A program made the position numbers and the translations under genes. Below the pieces are notes generated by a model. That model saw only the letters and a program-made list of their open reading frames with translations. It ran no database searches and was not told the DNA's origin. From Gemmatimonadota bacterium (GTDB lineage Bacteria; Latescibacterota; UBA2968), in assembly GCA_009838845.1 (NCBI GenBank), contig VXRD01000010.1, positions 1 to 63,888 of the forward strand: a stretch of DNA of 63,888 nt, written 5' to 3'. Within the stretch, counting starts at the first letter, position 1. The number at the start of each line of letters is the position of its first letter. Shown one piece after another: positions 51,353-60,692 of the stretch.

Positions 51353-52690
51353 ATGGCAGATGATATCAAAGCTGCGGCGAGAACTGCGCGGCAGGCTGCT
51401 CTAACATTGAGTCAGGCAACGAAAAAACAGCGCAATGCCGCGCTCGAGGCCATAGCACAGGCATTGCATGTTAATCGCGATCGCATTTTAGACGCCAACA
51501 AACGCGATCAGGCGGCAGCAGAAAAAATGCTGGCACAGGGAGAAATCACCCTCCCCCTGATCAAGCGCCTGAAAGTAGATGATGAAAAGCTGGACAGTGA
51601 AATAATAGTTGGCGTCCGCAGTGTCGCAGCCCAAGAAGACCCCATTGGCAAAACGCAGGCCGCGACCGAATTGGACGAAGGCCTCAACCTCTATCGCGTA
51701 ACCGTCCCAATCGGCGTAATCGGCGTGGTCTTTGAATCGCGCCCCGACGCACTGGTGCAAATCGCGACCTTATGTCTAAAATCGGGCAATGCCGTCATGC
51801 TCAAAGGCGGCAGCGAAGCATTTCACACCAACCGCGCACTGGCCGAAATTATGGTCGCTGCAACGGCTGACCTGGACGGCATCCCCGAAGGATGGATGCA
51901 CCTTCTGGAAACGCGAGAAGAGGTCGCGGGCATTCTCGAATTACACGACCTCATCGACCTGATCATTCCGCGCGGCGGCAATGAATTCGTGCAACACATC
52001 ATGAACAACACAAAAATCCCCGTCATGGGGCACGCCGACGGCATCTGCCATGTGTACGTAGATAAAGACGCCGACCTGAAAAAAGCCGTGCGCATCGCCA
52101 TCGACTCCAAGACACAGTACGCAGCCGTCTGCAACGCCGCCGAAACCCTGCTGGTACACGCCGAAATTGCCAGAAACTTCTTCGCCACGGCAATTCAACA
52201 ACTCACCGACCAGGGCGTTCTAATCCGCGGCGACGCCCGCACCCTGGACCTCGCCGCCAGCGCAGATGCCCTGACCCCGGCCAGTGACAGCGACTGGTCA
52301 ACCGAATACCTCGACTATGTCCTATCCGTCAAAGTCGTCGATTCGGTCGAAGAAGCAATCGCCCACATCAACGAATACAGCAGCCACCACACCGACTCGA
52401 TTGTAACCGAAGACCAGCAAGCTGCGAAGAGATTTTTGCAAGCCGTGGATTCGGCATCCGTCATACACAATGCGTCAACCCGGTTTGCCGACGGATTTCG
52501 CTACGGCCTCGGCGCCGAAGTGGGCATCAGCACCAACCGCCTGCACAGCCGTGGACCCGTCGGTCTGGAAGGCCTCGTCATCTACAAATACGTGGTAACA
52601 GGTGAAGGACACATTGCGGACGATTACATCGGCGAAAATGCCAAAACATTTACACATCGCAAACTGGATGTAGCCTGGCGTCCGGAATAA
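51353..52690 (+). CDS. proA: Glutamate-5-semialdehyde dehydrogenase (gamma-glutamyl phosphate reductase)
   Basis: 445 residues. Characteristic ProA regions: GVIGVVFESRPDALVQI, LKGGSEAFHTN, the catalytic Cys in YAAVCNAAETLLVH, and the C-terminal FRYGLGAEVGISTNRLHSRGPVGL. It makes glutamate semialdehyde in proline synthesis. Strong AGGAGG precedes the ATG. No proB is adjacent, so the pathway partner lies elsewhere. It follows mmsA by 21 bases. Confidence 0.96.
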   Translation: MADDIKAAARTARQAALTLSQATKKQRNAALEAIAQALHVNRDRILDANKRDQAAAEKMLAQGEITLPLIKRLKVDDEKLDSEIIVGVRSVAAQEDPIGKTQAATELDEGLNLYRVTVPIGVIGVVFESRPDALVQIATLCLKSGNAVMLKGGSEAFHTNRALAEIMVAATADLDGIPEGWMHLLETREEVAGILELHDLIDLIIPRGGNEFVQHIMNNTKIPVMGHADGICHVYVDKDADLKKAVRIAIDSKTQYAAVCNAAETLLVHAEIARNFFATAIQQLTDQGVLIRGDARTLDLAASADALTPASDSDWSTEYLDYVLSVKVVDSVEEAIAHINEYSSHHTDSIVTEDQQAAKRFLQAVDSASVIHNASTRFADGFRYGLGAEVGISTNRLHSRGPVGLEGLVIYKYVVTGEGHIADDYIGENAKTFTHRKLDVAWRPE

Positions 52691-52713
52691 TAACTCAAAT
52701 AAAAGGGAACATC

Positions 52714-55566
52714 ATGATCAGGAACTACTTCATTCTACTTTGCTGCGCGTGTGTCATAACCTCGTGTGCAACAACGCAGACAGAAGTTGAAACACCTCAA
52801 CATCCAGCTCCCCAACCACCATCCCCCACCCTGCCCATCGATCCTGCTGTGCGAACGGGCAAACTGGCAAATGGGCTTCGCTACGTAATCCGGGAAAACA
52901 AACGACCGGAAAACCGCGCCGAATTGCGCCTCGTAGTCAATGCGGGATCCATTCTGGAAGACGAAGACCAGCAGGGACTGGCGCACTTTGCCGAACACAT
53001 GGCATTTAATGGCACGGCCAACTTCCCCAAACAGGAAATAATCGATTTCCTCGAAAGCATTGGCATGCGCTTTGGCGCGCACTTAAATGCCTACACGAGT
53101 TTTGACGAGACCGTCTATATGCTTCGCATGCCCACAGACAGCACCGAAGTAATGGAAAAAGCATTTCGCATCCTGGGCGACTGGGCGCATCGGGTAAAAT
53201 TTGACCCTGAAGAAATCGAAAAAGAAAGAGGCGTGGTCATAGAAGAATGGCGTTCGGGACGCGGAGCCAGAGCGCGCATGCGCGACAAACAATTGCCAGT
53301 CTTACTCAAAGACTCGCGTTATGCCGAGCGTTTGCCCATCGGCAAAAAAGCATTGCTCGACACATTTAAGCACGAATCCCTCACGCGCTTTTACCGCGAC
53401 TGGTATCGCCCCGACCTCATGGCAGTCATTGCAGTGGGAGACTTTGAAACAGACGCGATTGAAACCCTGATCAAAAAGACCTTTGACCCAATACCAAAAG
53501 CAGATAATCCCCGCGCGCGAACCGCTTATACGGTTCCCGACCACGGTGAAACCCTGTTTGCGATTACAACCGACCCGGAAAATTCTCAATCTTCCATCGC
53601 TATCTATTTCATGCAAGATGTCGCACCCGAAGGAACAGTAGAAGATTATCGCAGCATGCTCATTCGCAACATGTTCAATAGCATGCTCAATCAGCGATTT
53701 AGAGAAATAACCAAAAAACCCAATCCACCATTTCTGGGCGCAGGCTCCAGCCGCGGAAACCTCGTCAGAACCAAAGCTGCATACATCCTGGGCGCAGGCG
53801 TCAAAGAAGGAGGAATTGAACGCGGCCTGGAAGCCGTCTTAACAGAAGCCATTCGCGTCCAACGCCACGGATTTACGCAACCCGAAGTAGATCGCTTAAA
53901 AACCAACATGTTGCGCAGCATCGAACAATCTTATCGCGAGCGCGACAGACGCCGTTCGCGCGGTTTTGCATCGGAATACATCCGTCACATATTGACAGGC
54001 GAACCCATTCCGGGCATTGAAATCGAACGCGATCTATTTCGTGAATTACTCCCGAGCATTCAAGTCGAAGAAATCAACCGCCTCGTCGGCGAATGGATCA
54101 CCGACAAAAACCGCGTCATCGTAGTCAGCGCACCCGAAAAAGACAGCCTACCTGTACCTTCCGAAGCGGACTTGTTAAACATAATCAACGAAGTCCAGCA
54201 AAAAGATGTCGAACCCTATGTGGAAGATGTATCCGACGACCCCCTCATCGCGAATATCCCAACGCCGGGAAAGGTCGTACGCGAAACAACAATCGACACC
54301 TTTGGCGTCACAGAATGGGCCTTGAGCAATGGGGTAAAAGTCGTCATGAAGCCCACGGACTTCAAAAACGATGAAATCCTATTCACATCCTTCAGCCCGG
54401 GCGGTCATTCTCTATCAAGCGATGAAAACTACATGGCGGCATCCACAGCGACATCAGCCATAATGGAAAGCGGTCTGGGAAAATTCAATCAAATTGAACT
54501 CAATAAAAAACTCGCCGGCAAAGTCGTGCGCGTATCGCCCCGCATCAGCAGCCTCAGCGAGGGCGTATCGGGTAGCGCGTCTCCCGAAGACGTAGAAACC
54601 ATGTTTCAACTCATCTATCTCATCTTCAAGGAACCGCGTGCCGACTCTCTGGCATTTCAAGCACTACTGGACCGCTATCGGGGCAGGTTGCAAAATCGAG
54701 ATATGAGGCCAACAACAGCTTATTACGATACGATTCAAGTTACCATGTCTCAATACCACGTCAGGTCACGCCCGCTATCAAACGAAATCCTAAAAGAAAT
54801 GAACCTGCAAAAATCGCTGGCATTTTACAAAGACCGATTTGCCGATGCCAGTGACTTCACATTTGTATTTGTCGGCAACTTTGAGCCAGAAAAAATAAAA
54901 CCGCTGATAGAAACCTATCTGGGCGGCTTGCCCGCGCTCAACCGCGGAGAAACCTGGCGCAACACAGGCGTCAGAGCGCCAAAAGGCGTCATTGAAAAAA
55001 CCGTGAAACGGGGACAAGAACCCAAAAGTCAAACGAGTTTGATTTTCACGGGACCTATTGATTACAACGATCGATTCAGGCGGTATGTCTTTGGCTCAAT
55101 GGGCGACGTCTTGCAGATAAAACTTCGAGAATTACTCCGAGAAGACGAGGGCGGCACGTACGGCGTTGGCGTGCGCACATCTCTCTCTCGTTGGCCCGAA
55201 GGCCGATACAGCATCTCAATCAGCTTTGGATGCGATCCCGAACGGTTGGAAGAATTGACACAACTCGTTTTTGCCCAAATTGACAGCATGAAACAAAAAC
55301 CCGTCGAACAATCCTACATCGACAAAGTGACCGAAATGGATCTGCGGGGTCGAGAAACCAACAAAAAAGAAAACGGTTACTGGCGCAGAACGCTGAGTAC
55401 GTATTACCAGAATGAGATGGACTTGATGGCGTGGCTAACGTATGAAGACGAAGTCATCAAAAAACTCACAGCAGAACACGTGCAGAAATCAACACAGCAA
55501 TACTTCAACCTGGAAAACTACGCGCGATTCGTCCTATTACCCGAAGAAGGGATGGCGGAAAAATGA
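52714..55566 (+). CDS. M16-family zinc metallopeptidase, lipoprotein
   Basis: 950 residues. Lipoprotein signal peptide with lipobox ITSC (Cys18). The inverted zinc motif H91-F-A-E-H95 lies in the first M16 domain, with a downstream Glu expected in the helix around KEIEKERGVVIEEWRSG. The second half (TEWALSNGVKVVMKP, FVGNFEPEKIKP) is the second, inactive-type M16 repeat. It resembles PqqL-like peptidases that degrade peptides in the periplasm. The start of the next gene overlaps the stop by 4 bases (ATGA). Confidence 0.92.
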   Translation: MIRNYFILLCCACVITSCATTQTEVETPQHPAPQPPSPTLPIDPAVRTGKLANGLRYVIRENKRPENRAELRLVVNAGSILEDEDQQGLAHFAEHMAFNGTANFPKQEIIDFLESIGMRFGAHLNAYTSFDETVYMLRMPTDSTEVMEKAFRILGDWAHRVKFDPEEIEKERGVVIEEWRSGRGARARMRDKQLPVLLKDSRYAERLPIGKKALLDTFKHESLTRFYRDWYRPDLMAVIAVGDFETDAIETLIKKTFDPIPKADNPRARTAYTVPDHGETLFAITTDPENSQSSIAIYFMQDVAPEGTVEDYRSMLIRNMFNSMLNQRFREITKKPNPPFLGAGSSRGNLVRTKAAYILGAGVKEGGIERGLEAVLTEAIRVQRHGFTQPEVDRLKTNMLRSIEQSYRERDRRRSRGFASEYIRHILTGEPIPGIEIERDLFRELLPSIQVEEINRLVGEWITDKNRVIVVSAPEKDSLPVPSEADLLNIINEVQQKDVEPYVEDVSDDPLIANIPTPGKVVRETTIDTFGVTEWALSNGVKVVMKPTDFKNDEILFTSFSPGGHSLSSDENYMAASTATSAIMESGLGKFNQIELNKKLAGKVVRVSPRISSLSEGVSGSASPEDVETMFQLIYLIFKEPRADSLAFQALLDRYRGRLQNRDMRPTTAYYDTIQVTMSQYHVRSRPLSNEILKEMNLQKSLAFYKDRFADASDFTFVFVGNFEPEKIKPLIETYLGGLPALNRGETWRNTGVRAPKGVIEKTVKRGQEPKSQTSLIFTGPIDYNDRFRRYVFGSMGDVLQIKLRELLREDEGGTYGVGVRTSLSRWPEGRYSISISFGCDPERLEELTQLVFAQIDSMKQKPVEQSYIDKVTEMDLRGRETNKKENGYWRRTLSTYYQNEMDLMAWLTYEDEVIKKLTAEHVQKSTQQYFNLENYARFVLLPEEGMAEK

Positions 55567-55874
55567 AAACGCATGTATCAGAATTGAGCCAATTTCCTGC
55601 CGAATACCAGGAAGATATTAGACAAGCCATAGAAATACTGAAGGCGGGCGGCTGTCGAGAGATACATCTCTTCGGATCTTTGGCAGAAGGTCGGCCACGC
55701 AAAGGCTCAGATATTGATATCGGGATTCGAGGCTGTCCACCACAGCATTTTTTTCCATTACTTGGAAAACTTCTAATGCAATTAAACCACCCTGTTGACC
55801 TCATCAATCTGGATAATGAAACACATCTCTCCAGTTTCTTAGAAAAATACGGGTTACTTGTCCATGTTGAATGA
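55563..55874 (+). CDS. MntA-like nucleotidyltransferase antitoxin
   Basis: 103 residues. The minimal nucleotidyltransferase motif is LFGSLAEGRPRKGSDIDIGI (G-S, then D-x-D), followed by a short C-terminal part. MntA-type antitoxins transfer AMP to the partner HEPN toxin to inactivate it. The start overlaps the M16 stop by 4 bases, and the HEPN gene start overlaps its 3' end by 11 bases, so translation is tightly linked. Confidence 0.87.
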   Translation: MKTHVSELSQFPAEYQEDIRQAIEILKAGGCREIHLFGSLAEGRPRKGSDIDIGIRGCPPQHFFPLLGKLLMQLNHPVDLINLDNETHLSSFLEKYGLLVHVE

Positions 55875-56322
55875 TACAGGACGTGATCAAATCCGATCCG
55901 AGATTGAAGATATCCAGGACATCTTCATAAAATTCGATTCATTACTCAGCAAATCGGAGACGGCAGAACCAGACCTCATAGAGCTATCTGCTCTGGGTAC
56001 TGTCCTTCATTCATTTTATACAGGCTTAGAGGGAATCTTCCTTGTAATTGTCAAACGTATGGGTGCCGAAGTGCCTATTGGTAATCGCTGGCACATGGAT
56101 CTCTTGGAACAGATCGCTAGGCCAACAGACAGCCGCAGTGCAGTGATCTCGGAAAGTACGCGACAGAAACTCGAATCTTATCTGGCTTTTAGACATTTCT
56201 TCCGCCACTCATACGCTTATATTTTGGAGTGGGATGAGATGCGAGATTTGATTATTGATTTGCGTGACACCTGGGATATAACCAAACAAGAGATTGAAAA
56301 CTTTCTGCAAACCACAACATGA
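55864..56322 (+). CDS. HepT-like HEPN toxin
   Basis: 152 residues from the ATG at 55864; the first start codon of the longer frame is TTG at 55858. The C-terminal helix carries RHFFRHSY, an exact R-x4-H-x-Y motif of HepT ribonucleases; the Tyr is the residue AMPylated by MntA-type partners. It overlaps the antitoxin gene by 11 bases and the following PurO-like gene by 4 (ATGA). A complete toxin-antitoxin pair embedded in a housekeeping-type run. Confidence 0.87.
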   Translation: MLNDTGRDQIRSEIEDIQDIFIKFDSLLSKSETAEPDLIELSALGTVLHSFYTGLEGIFLVIVKRMGAEVPIGNRWHMDLLEQIARPTDSRSAVISESTRQKLESYLAFRHFFRHSYAYILEWDEMRDLIIDLRDTWDITKQEIENFLQTTT

Positions 56323-57026
56323 ACATAGATATTGATATGAATCGCCTGAAAAACGCCACTTATCCCGGTCGTGGTATCGCAATAGGACAAACGCCCGATG
56401 GCACCTGTATGGTTCAAATCTACTGGATCATGGGACGCAGTCCGAGCAGCCGCAACCGCGTATTTGTGCGGGAAGGCGACGCGGTCAAAACCGACACCGT
56501 GGATAAATCCCATAACATCGATCCGCTAACCATGTATTACCCCATCCGCGTACTGGGCAACGCGCATATCGTCACAAATGGCGATCAGACCGACACCATT
56601 GTCCATACCCTGCAAAACGGCGGCTCATTTGAATCCGCCCTCAAAACCCGCACTTATGAACCCGACGCCCCCAATTTCACACCGCGCATCTCTGGCCTTA
56701 CCGACCTGGACGATTCCCATGCCTATCGACTATCAGTCTTAAAAACCGTTGGTGGTGATGCGCGCTATTGTTCGCGCCAATTCTTCGACTATGAAACCGC
56801 GATCCCCGGCACGGGCCACTGTATCACAACATACACAGATGACGGCAATCCCCTGCCCTCATTCAAAGGAGAGCCTTATGCCGTCGAATTATTCGACGAC
56901 ATACAGCAAACCGCCGATGTATTCTGGAATCTATTAGACGAAGACAATCGCGTCTCGCTACTCGTAAAATTCATCCACCCCGAGACCTCTGATCTGGTAA
57001 TCGTGAACAAATACGGATCAGGATAA
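56319..57026 (+). CDS. PurO-like IMP cyclohydrolase-domain protein
   Basis: 235 residues. YPGRGIAIGQ, QIYWIMGRSPSSRNRVF and TGHCITTYTDDG match the archaeal-type IMP cyclohydrolase PurO (PF07826). PurO makes IMP from FAICAR, but bacterial homologues also occur outside purine synthesis and their activity is unproven. The start overlaps the HepT stop by 4 bases. No other purine gene is visible in the window. Confidence 0.8.
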   Translation: MNIDIDMNRLKNATYPGRGIAIGQTPDGTCMVQIYWIMGRSPSSRNRVFVREGDAVKTDTVDKSHNIDPLTMYYPIRVLGNAHIVTNGDQTDTIVHTLQNGGSFESALKTRTYEPDAPNFTPRISGLTDLDDSHAYRLSVLKTVGGDARYCSRQFFDYETAIPGTGHCITTYTDDGNPLPSFKGEPYAVELFDDIQQTADVFWNLLDEDNRVSLLVKFIHPETSDLVIVNKYGSG

Positions 57027-57027
57027 A

Positions 57028-57060
57028 AGCAGGATGAAAGGATTTTCAGGATAAAAACCC
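57028..57060. repeat. Imperfect CAGGAT repeat in the gap before the LLM gene
   Basis: CAGGATGAAAGGATTTT is followed by CAGGATAAAA, two units of a short intergenic repeat (period near 17). Only one patch is present here, between 57026 and 57079. Confidence 0.4.
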
Positions 57061-57078
57061 GCAGGAAGGAGCACCGCT

Positions 57079-58176
57079 ATGGAACCCATCAAATACGGTA
57101 TGTTCATCATGCCTTTCCACGCCCCGGACAAACCGTTGAGTCAGGGATTTGACGAGGATCTGGAGCTCGTTGTCAAAGCCGAGGAACTGGGCTTTGATGA
57201 ATTTTGGATCGGTGAACACCACACCATGAAATACGAAACCATTGTCACGCCCGAAATTTTCATCGGACGCGCCCTGGGTGAGACCCAGAGCATCCGCCTG
57301 GGACCGGCACCGGTCTGTTTGAACCTGCACCACCCCGCCTATGTCGCCAGTCGTCTATCTTTCCTGGATCACCTGGCCAAAGGTCGGCTCAATCTGTGCT
57401 TTGGACCGGGCAGTGTCACTTCAGACCAGGAACTGTACGGTCTGGATCCCAAATCGGGCGGCGCAATGACCGGAGAAGCCATTGACGCCATCCTCAACTT
57501 GTGGACATCGGATCCACCCTATGAGCACCGGGGGAAATACTGGCAATTCCAGCTCAAAGACAATATTGACGAAGAAACCCAGATCGGCTTCATCCACAAA
57601 CCCTTTCAACAGCCCCACCCGCCCATCGCCATGCCGGGAATGAGCCGCAACTCACACAGCATGCAAACAGCTGGCGAGCGCGGCTTCCAGCCCTTTTCCG
57701 CCTGCCTGATATCGGGCAACGTGGTAGCCGACAACTGGCAGATCTACGAACAGAGCGCCCTGCAGGCGGGACGACAACCGCAGCGGACCGACTGGAAAAT
57801 CGCCCGTTCAATCTTTCTCGCCGACACCACAGCCGAAGCCGTGAAAAAGGCGCGGCACAATTCCCTGGCAAAAAATTACGAATACATCGGACGCCTATTC
57901 GACAGAGGCCTGGGGCGCCAAGTGTACAAGCGCGATCTGGACATGCCCGATTCCGAGTGCAATCTGGACTATTTGATGACCGAACAGATCATCGCTGGCG
58001 ACGTCGATGAAGCACTGCGTCGCTTGCTGGACCTGTTCGAGGAAACCGGTCCCTTTGGCACTCTCGTGCTAATGGGCTACGACTGGGACGACAAAGATAG
58101 TTGGATATACAGCATGGAATTATTCGCCCGTGAACTAATGCCAGCTTTGAACAAAGCAGTGGGCGCAGGACCTTAG
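57079..58176 (+). CDS. LLM-class flavin-dependent oxidoreductase
   Basis: 365 residues. Luciferase-like monooxygenase fold: EELGFDEFWIGEHHTMKY, ALGETQSIRLGPAPVCL and RLSFLDHLAKGRLNLCFGPG. Such enzymes use reduced FMN or F420 on aldehydes, alkanesulfonates or sulfonates and related compounds. AGGAAGGAG precedes the ATG. The stop touches the next ATG directly (TAGATG), so it is co-translated with the two HAD genes. Confidence 0.88.
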   Translation: MEPIKYGMFIMPFHAPDKPLSQGFDEDLELVVKAEELGFDEFWIGEHHTMKYETIVTPEIFIGRALGETQSIRLGPAPVCLNLHHPAYVASRLSFLDHLAKGRLNLCFGPGSVTSDQELYGLDPKSGGAMTGEAIDAILNLWTSDPPYEHRGKYWQFQLKDNIDEETQIGFIHKPFQQPHPPIAMPGMSRNSHSMQTAGERGFQPFSACLISGNVVADNWQIYEQSALQAGRQPQRTDWKIARSIFLADTTAEAVKKARHNSLAKNYEYIGRLFDRGLGRQVYKRDLDMPDSECNLDYLMTEQIIAGDVDEALRRLLDLFEETGPFGTLVLMGYDWDDKDSWIYSMELFARELMPALNKAVGAGP

Positions 58177-58884
58177 ATGACACTCAAAGCATTGACATTT
58201 GACGTATTCGGCACAGTCGTCGATTGGCGCAGTTCGGTCATCCGCGACGGCGAGCGATTGGGCGAGCGCAAGGGATTGGACATTGATTGGGCCGCATTTG
58301 CCGATGCGTGGCGCGGGGGCTATGGCCCATCCATGAATCGCGTGCGCACGGGCGAATTACCCTGGACAAAAATCGACGACCTGCACCGCATGATCCTGGA
58401 CGAACTCCTGAAAAAATTCGGCATATCGGGATTATCCGAAGAAGAAATCGCGGACTTCAATCGCGTCTGGCATCGCCTCGATCCCTGGCCCGATGCCGCA
58501 GGCGGCTTATGGCGGTTAAAATCGCGGTACCTGATCGCCACACTATCAAACGGCAACGTATCGCTACTCGCCAACATGGCGAAATACGGCGGACTGCCCT
58601 GGGATTGCATCTTATCCGCCGAATTGGCCGGACATTACAAACCCGACGCCGAGACCTATTTGAAAGCCATCGAACTGCTCAGTTGTGAACCCCAGGAAGT
58701 CATGATGGTCGCCGCCCATCAGGGCGACCTGCACCATGCAGCGCGAGTCGGCATGAAAACGGCTTATGTATTCCGACCTTTTGAGCGAGGACCCAACGCC
58801 AAAAAAGACTTACCCCCCGATTTGGACTTCGACATCATAGCCCATGACTTTCACGACCTCGCCGATCAACTGGGGTGTTATTGA
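58177..58884 (+). CDS. HAD-superfamily hydrolase, type II haloacid dehalogenase-like
   Basis: 235 residues. Nucleophile Asp in FDVFGTVVDWR, Ser in ATLSNGN, Lys in GHYKPDAETY, and the late VAAHQGDLH motif. The short cap insertion after the nucleophile and VAAHQ in place of VGDS are typical of L-2-haloacid dehalogenases. The real substrate is unknown. It begins right at the LLM stop and ends 2 bases before the next gene's ATG. Confidence 0.87.
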   Translation: MTLKALTFDVFGTVVDWRSSVIRDGERLGERKGLDIDWAAFADAWRGGYGPSMNRVRTGELPWTKIDDLHRMILDELLKKFGISGLSEEEIADFNRVWHRLDPWPDAAGGLWRLKSRYLIATLSNGNVSLLANMAKYGGLPWDCILSAELAGHYKPDAETYLKAIELLSCEPQEVMMVAAHQGDLHHAARVGMKTAYVFRPFERGPNAKKDLPPDLDFDIIAHDFHDLADQLGCY

Positions 58885-58886
58885 AA

Positions 58887-59615
58887 ATGAAACTCACCGA
58901 TTTCAAAGTCCTCACATTCGATTGCTATGGCACGCTTATCGATTGGGAATCCGGGATGATCAAAGGACTGGAGCCACTCCTATCAAAGGTCAAACGAAAA
59001 TTGTCGCGCAATGAAATTCTTCAAACACACGCGCGACACGAATCAACACAACAAGCCTGGACGCCGGGCATGCGCTATTCCGAACTCCTCGCCATCGTAT
59101 ATAAACGCCTCGCCGAAGAATGGGGCATCGCCGTCACACCCGATGAGTGCACCGCTTATGGCCAATCGATAAAACAATGGCCGGCATTTTCCGATTCTCC
59201 CGATGCGCTACAATATCTCAAAAAGCACTACAAACTCGTAATTCTGTCCAACGTCGATAACAACAGCTTTAAATACAGCAACGACCGTCTCGGTGTCGAA
59301 TTTGACGCAATATACACGGCGGAAGACATAGGATCGTACAAACCCGCGGATCGAAACTTCAAATACATGCTGGAACACCTCAAATCGCTCGGCATTGAAA
59401 AAACGGAAATACTACACACCGCAGAAAGCCTATTCCACGATCACATACCCGCGAACAAAAACGGACTCGCCACCTGTTGGATATACAGGCGCTCCAATGA
59501 AGAAGGCTTCGGCGCGACCAGAGACCCGGGCGAAATGCCAAACTACAATTTTCAATTCAACAGCATGGCAGATCTCGTAAAGGCACATCAAAAGACTTTT
59601 TCGACGCTTTCTTAA
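58887..59615 (+). CDS. HAD-superfamily hydrolase, second type II dehalogenase-like protein
   Basis: 242 residues from the ATG at 58887, 2 bases after the upstream stop; an in-frame GTG at 58875 is the alternative. Nucleophile Asp in FDCYGTLIDWE, LSNVDNN, GSYKPADRNF and HTAESLFHDH. Paralogous to the preceding HAD protein, so two similar hydrolases are made from one mRNA with the LLM oxidoreductase. Confidence 0.87.
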   Translation: MKLTDFKVLTFDCYGTLIDWESGMIKGLEPLLSKVKRKLSRNEILQTHARHESTQQAWTPGMRYSELLAIVYKRLAEEWGIAVTPDECTAYGQSIKQWPAFSDSPDALQYLKKHYKLVILSNVDNNSFKYSNDRLGVEFDAIYTAEDIGSYKPADRNFKYMLEHLKSLGIEKTEILHTAESLFHDHIPANKNGLATCWIYRRSNEEGFGATRDPGEMPNYNFQFNSMADLVKAHQKTFSTLS

Positions 59616-59693
59616 CTCCCAATAATTTTTAAACAGCTTATCTAACAAGCTCGTAAAACCCAACAGGTGAAAAGGCGTTAGAGGAGTATATCT

Positions 59694-60680
59694 ATGAATA
59701 AAATGATGTGGATGGTACGTGCCGGACAAGGGGCATACTTGATTGACGACTTTCGAAAAAAGAAGATCGTAGCGATTGGCTGGCAGGAACTGGGTGATCT
59801 GTCAAATCTGAAGAATAAAGACGATATCAAGCAGCTAATTGACAAGACTTATGATCACGAGAAACCTCGTGCCAGAGCGATATGGACTGGTCAGGTCGCT
59901 CGCTTTCGATTTGAATTTAGGAAAGGTGGCTTTACCCTATCCTCTGATACGGATAAAAGGACGTATTTGGTCGGCGAGATAATTTCAGATTACAGGTATG
60001 ATGATAAGTTTTCGCTACCTCATACTCGGGATGTAAAGTGGCTTGGTGAAGTAGATCGGGATAGCTTATCTGCTTCGACAAGAAATACATTGGGTGCAAT
60101 TTCGACAATCTTCGATGTTGGGAAAGATGCTCAAAAAGAGATTCTTGACCGGTTAGAAGGGAAAAAAGAAGCTCTAACAGAGGAAGAAGAGCAAGATGAT
60201 CAGGACACCCTCAGAGAAGATTTGTTCTCAAATGCACACGAGTTTATTAAGGATAAAATTCTTGAACTCGATTGGGAAGAAATGCAGGAGCTTGTTGCAG
60301 GCATTTTGAGGGCAATGGGATATAAGACCATTGTATCGCCAAGAGGAACTGATCGGGGTAAAGATATTCAGGCCTCGCCAGATGGGTTAGGACTTGAGGA
60401 ACCTCGGATCAAGGTGGAAGTTAAACATCGATCTAGTGGGCAAATGGGATCTCAAGAAATACGCAGCTTTACTGGTGGATTGCGTGGGACGGATCGGGGC
60501 CTTTATGTTTCAACGGGTGGCTTTACTAAAGATGCAAAGTATGAAGCGGAGCGATCATCCATTCCTATAATGGTGGTTGACTCAGATATGCTTGTTCAAT
60601 TGGTTATCCAATACTATGACAATTTTGATTCAGAAACAAAGACATTGTTACCTCTAACCAAAATATATTGGCCTACATAG
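59694..60680 (+). CDS. Mrr-type restriction endonuclease with N-terminal reader-like domain
   Basis: 328 residues. The N-terminal 150 (MWMVRAGQGAYLIDDF, VAIGWQELGDLSN) resembles PUA/EVE-like modified-base readers fused to nucleases. The C-terminal half is an Mrr-type PD-(D/E)xK fold: RAMGYKTIVSPRGTDRGKD with D224, then E242-V-K244 in VEVKH, and a Q residue in SQEIRSF. Such fusions usually act as type IV restriction against modified DNA. AGAGGAG precedes the ATG. AT-richer than the upstream genes. In a unit with 60693-61388. Confidence 0.82.
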   Translation: MNKMMWMVRAGQGAYLIDDFRKKKIVAIGWQELGDLSNLKNKDDIKQLIDKTYDHEKPRARAIWTGQVARFRFEFRKGGFTLSSDTDKRTYLVGEIISDYRYDDKFSLPHTRDVKWLGEVDRDSLSASTRNTLGAISTIFDVGKDAQKEILDRLEGKKEALTEEEEQDDQDTLREDLFSNAHEFIKDKILELDWEEMQELVAGILRAMGYKTIVSPRGTDRGKDIQASPDGLGLEEPRIKVEVKHRSSGQMGSQEIRSFTGGLRGTDRGLYVSTGGFTKDAKYEAERSSIPIMVVDSDMLVQLVIQYYDNFDSETKTLLPLTKIYWPT

Positions 60681-60692
60681 AGTAATGAAATT

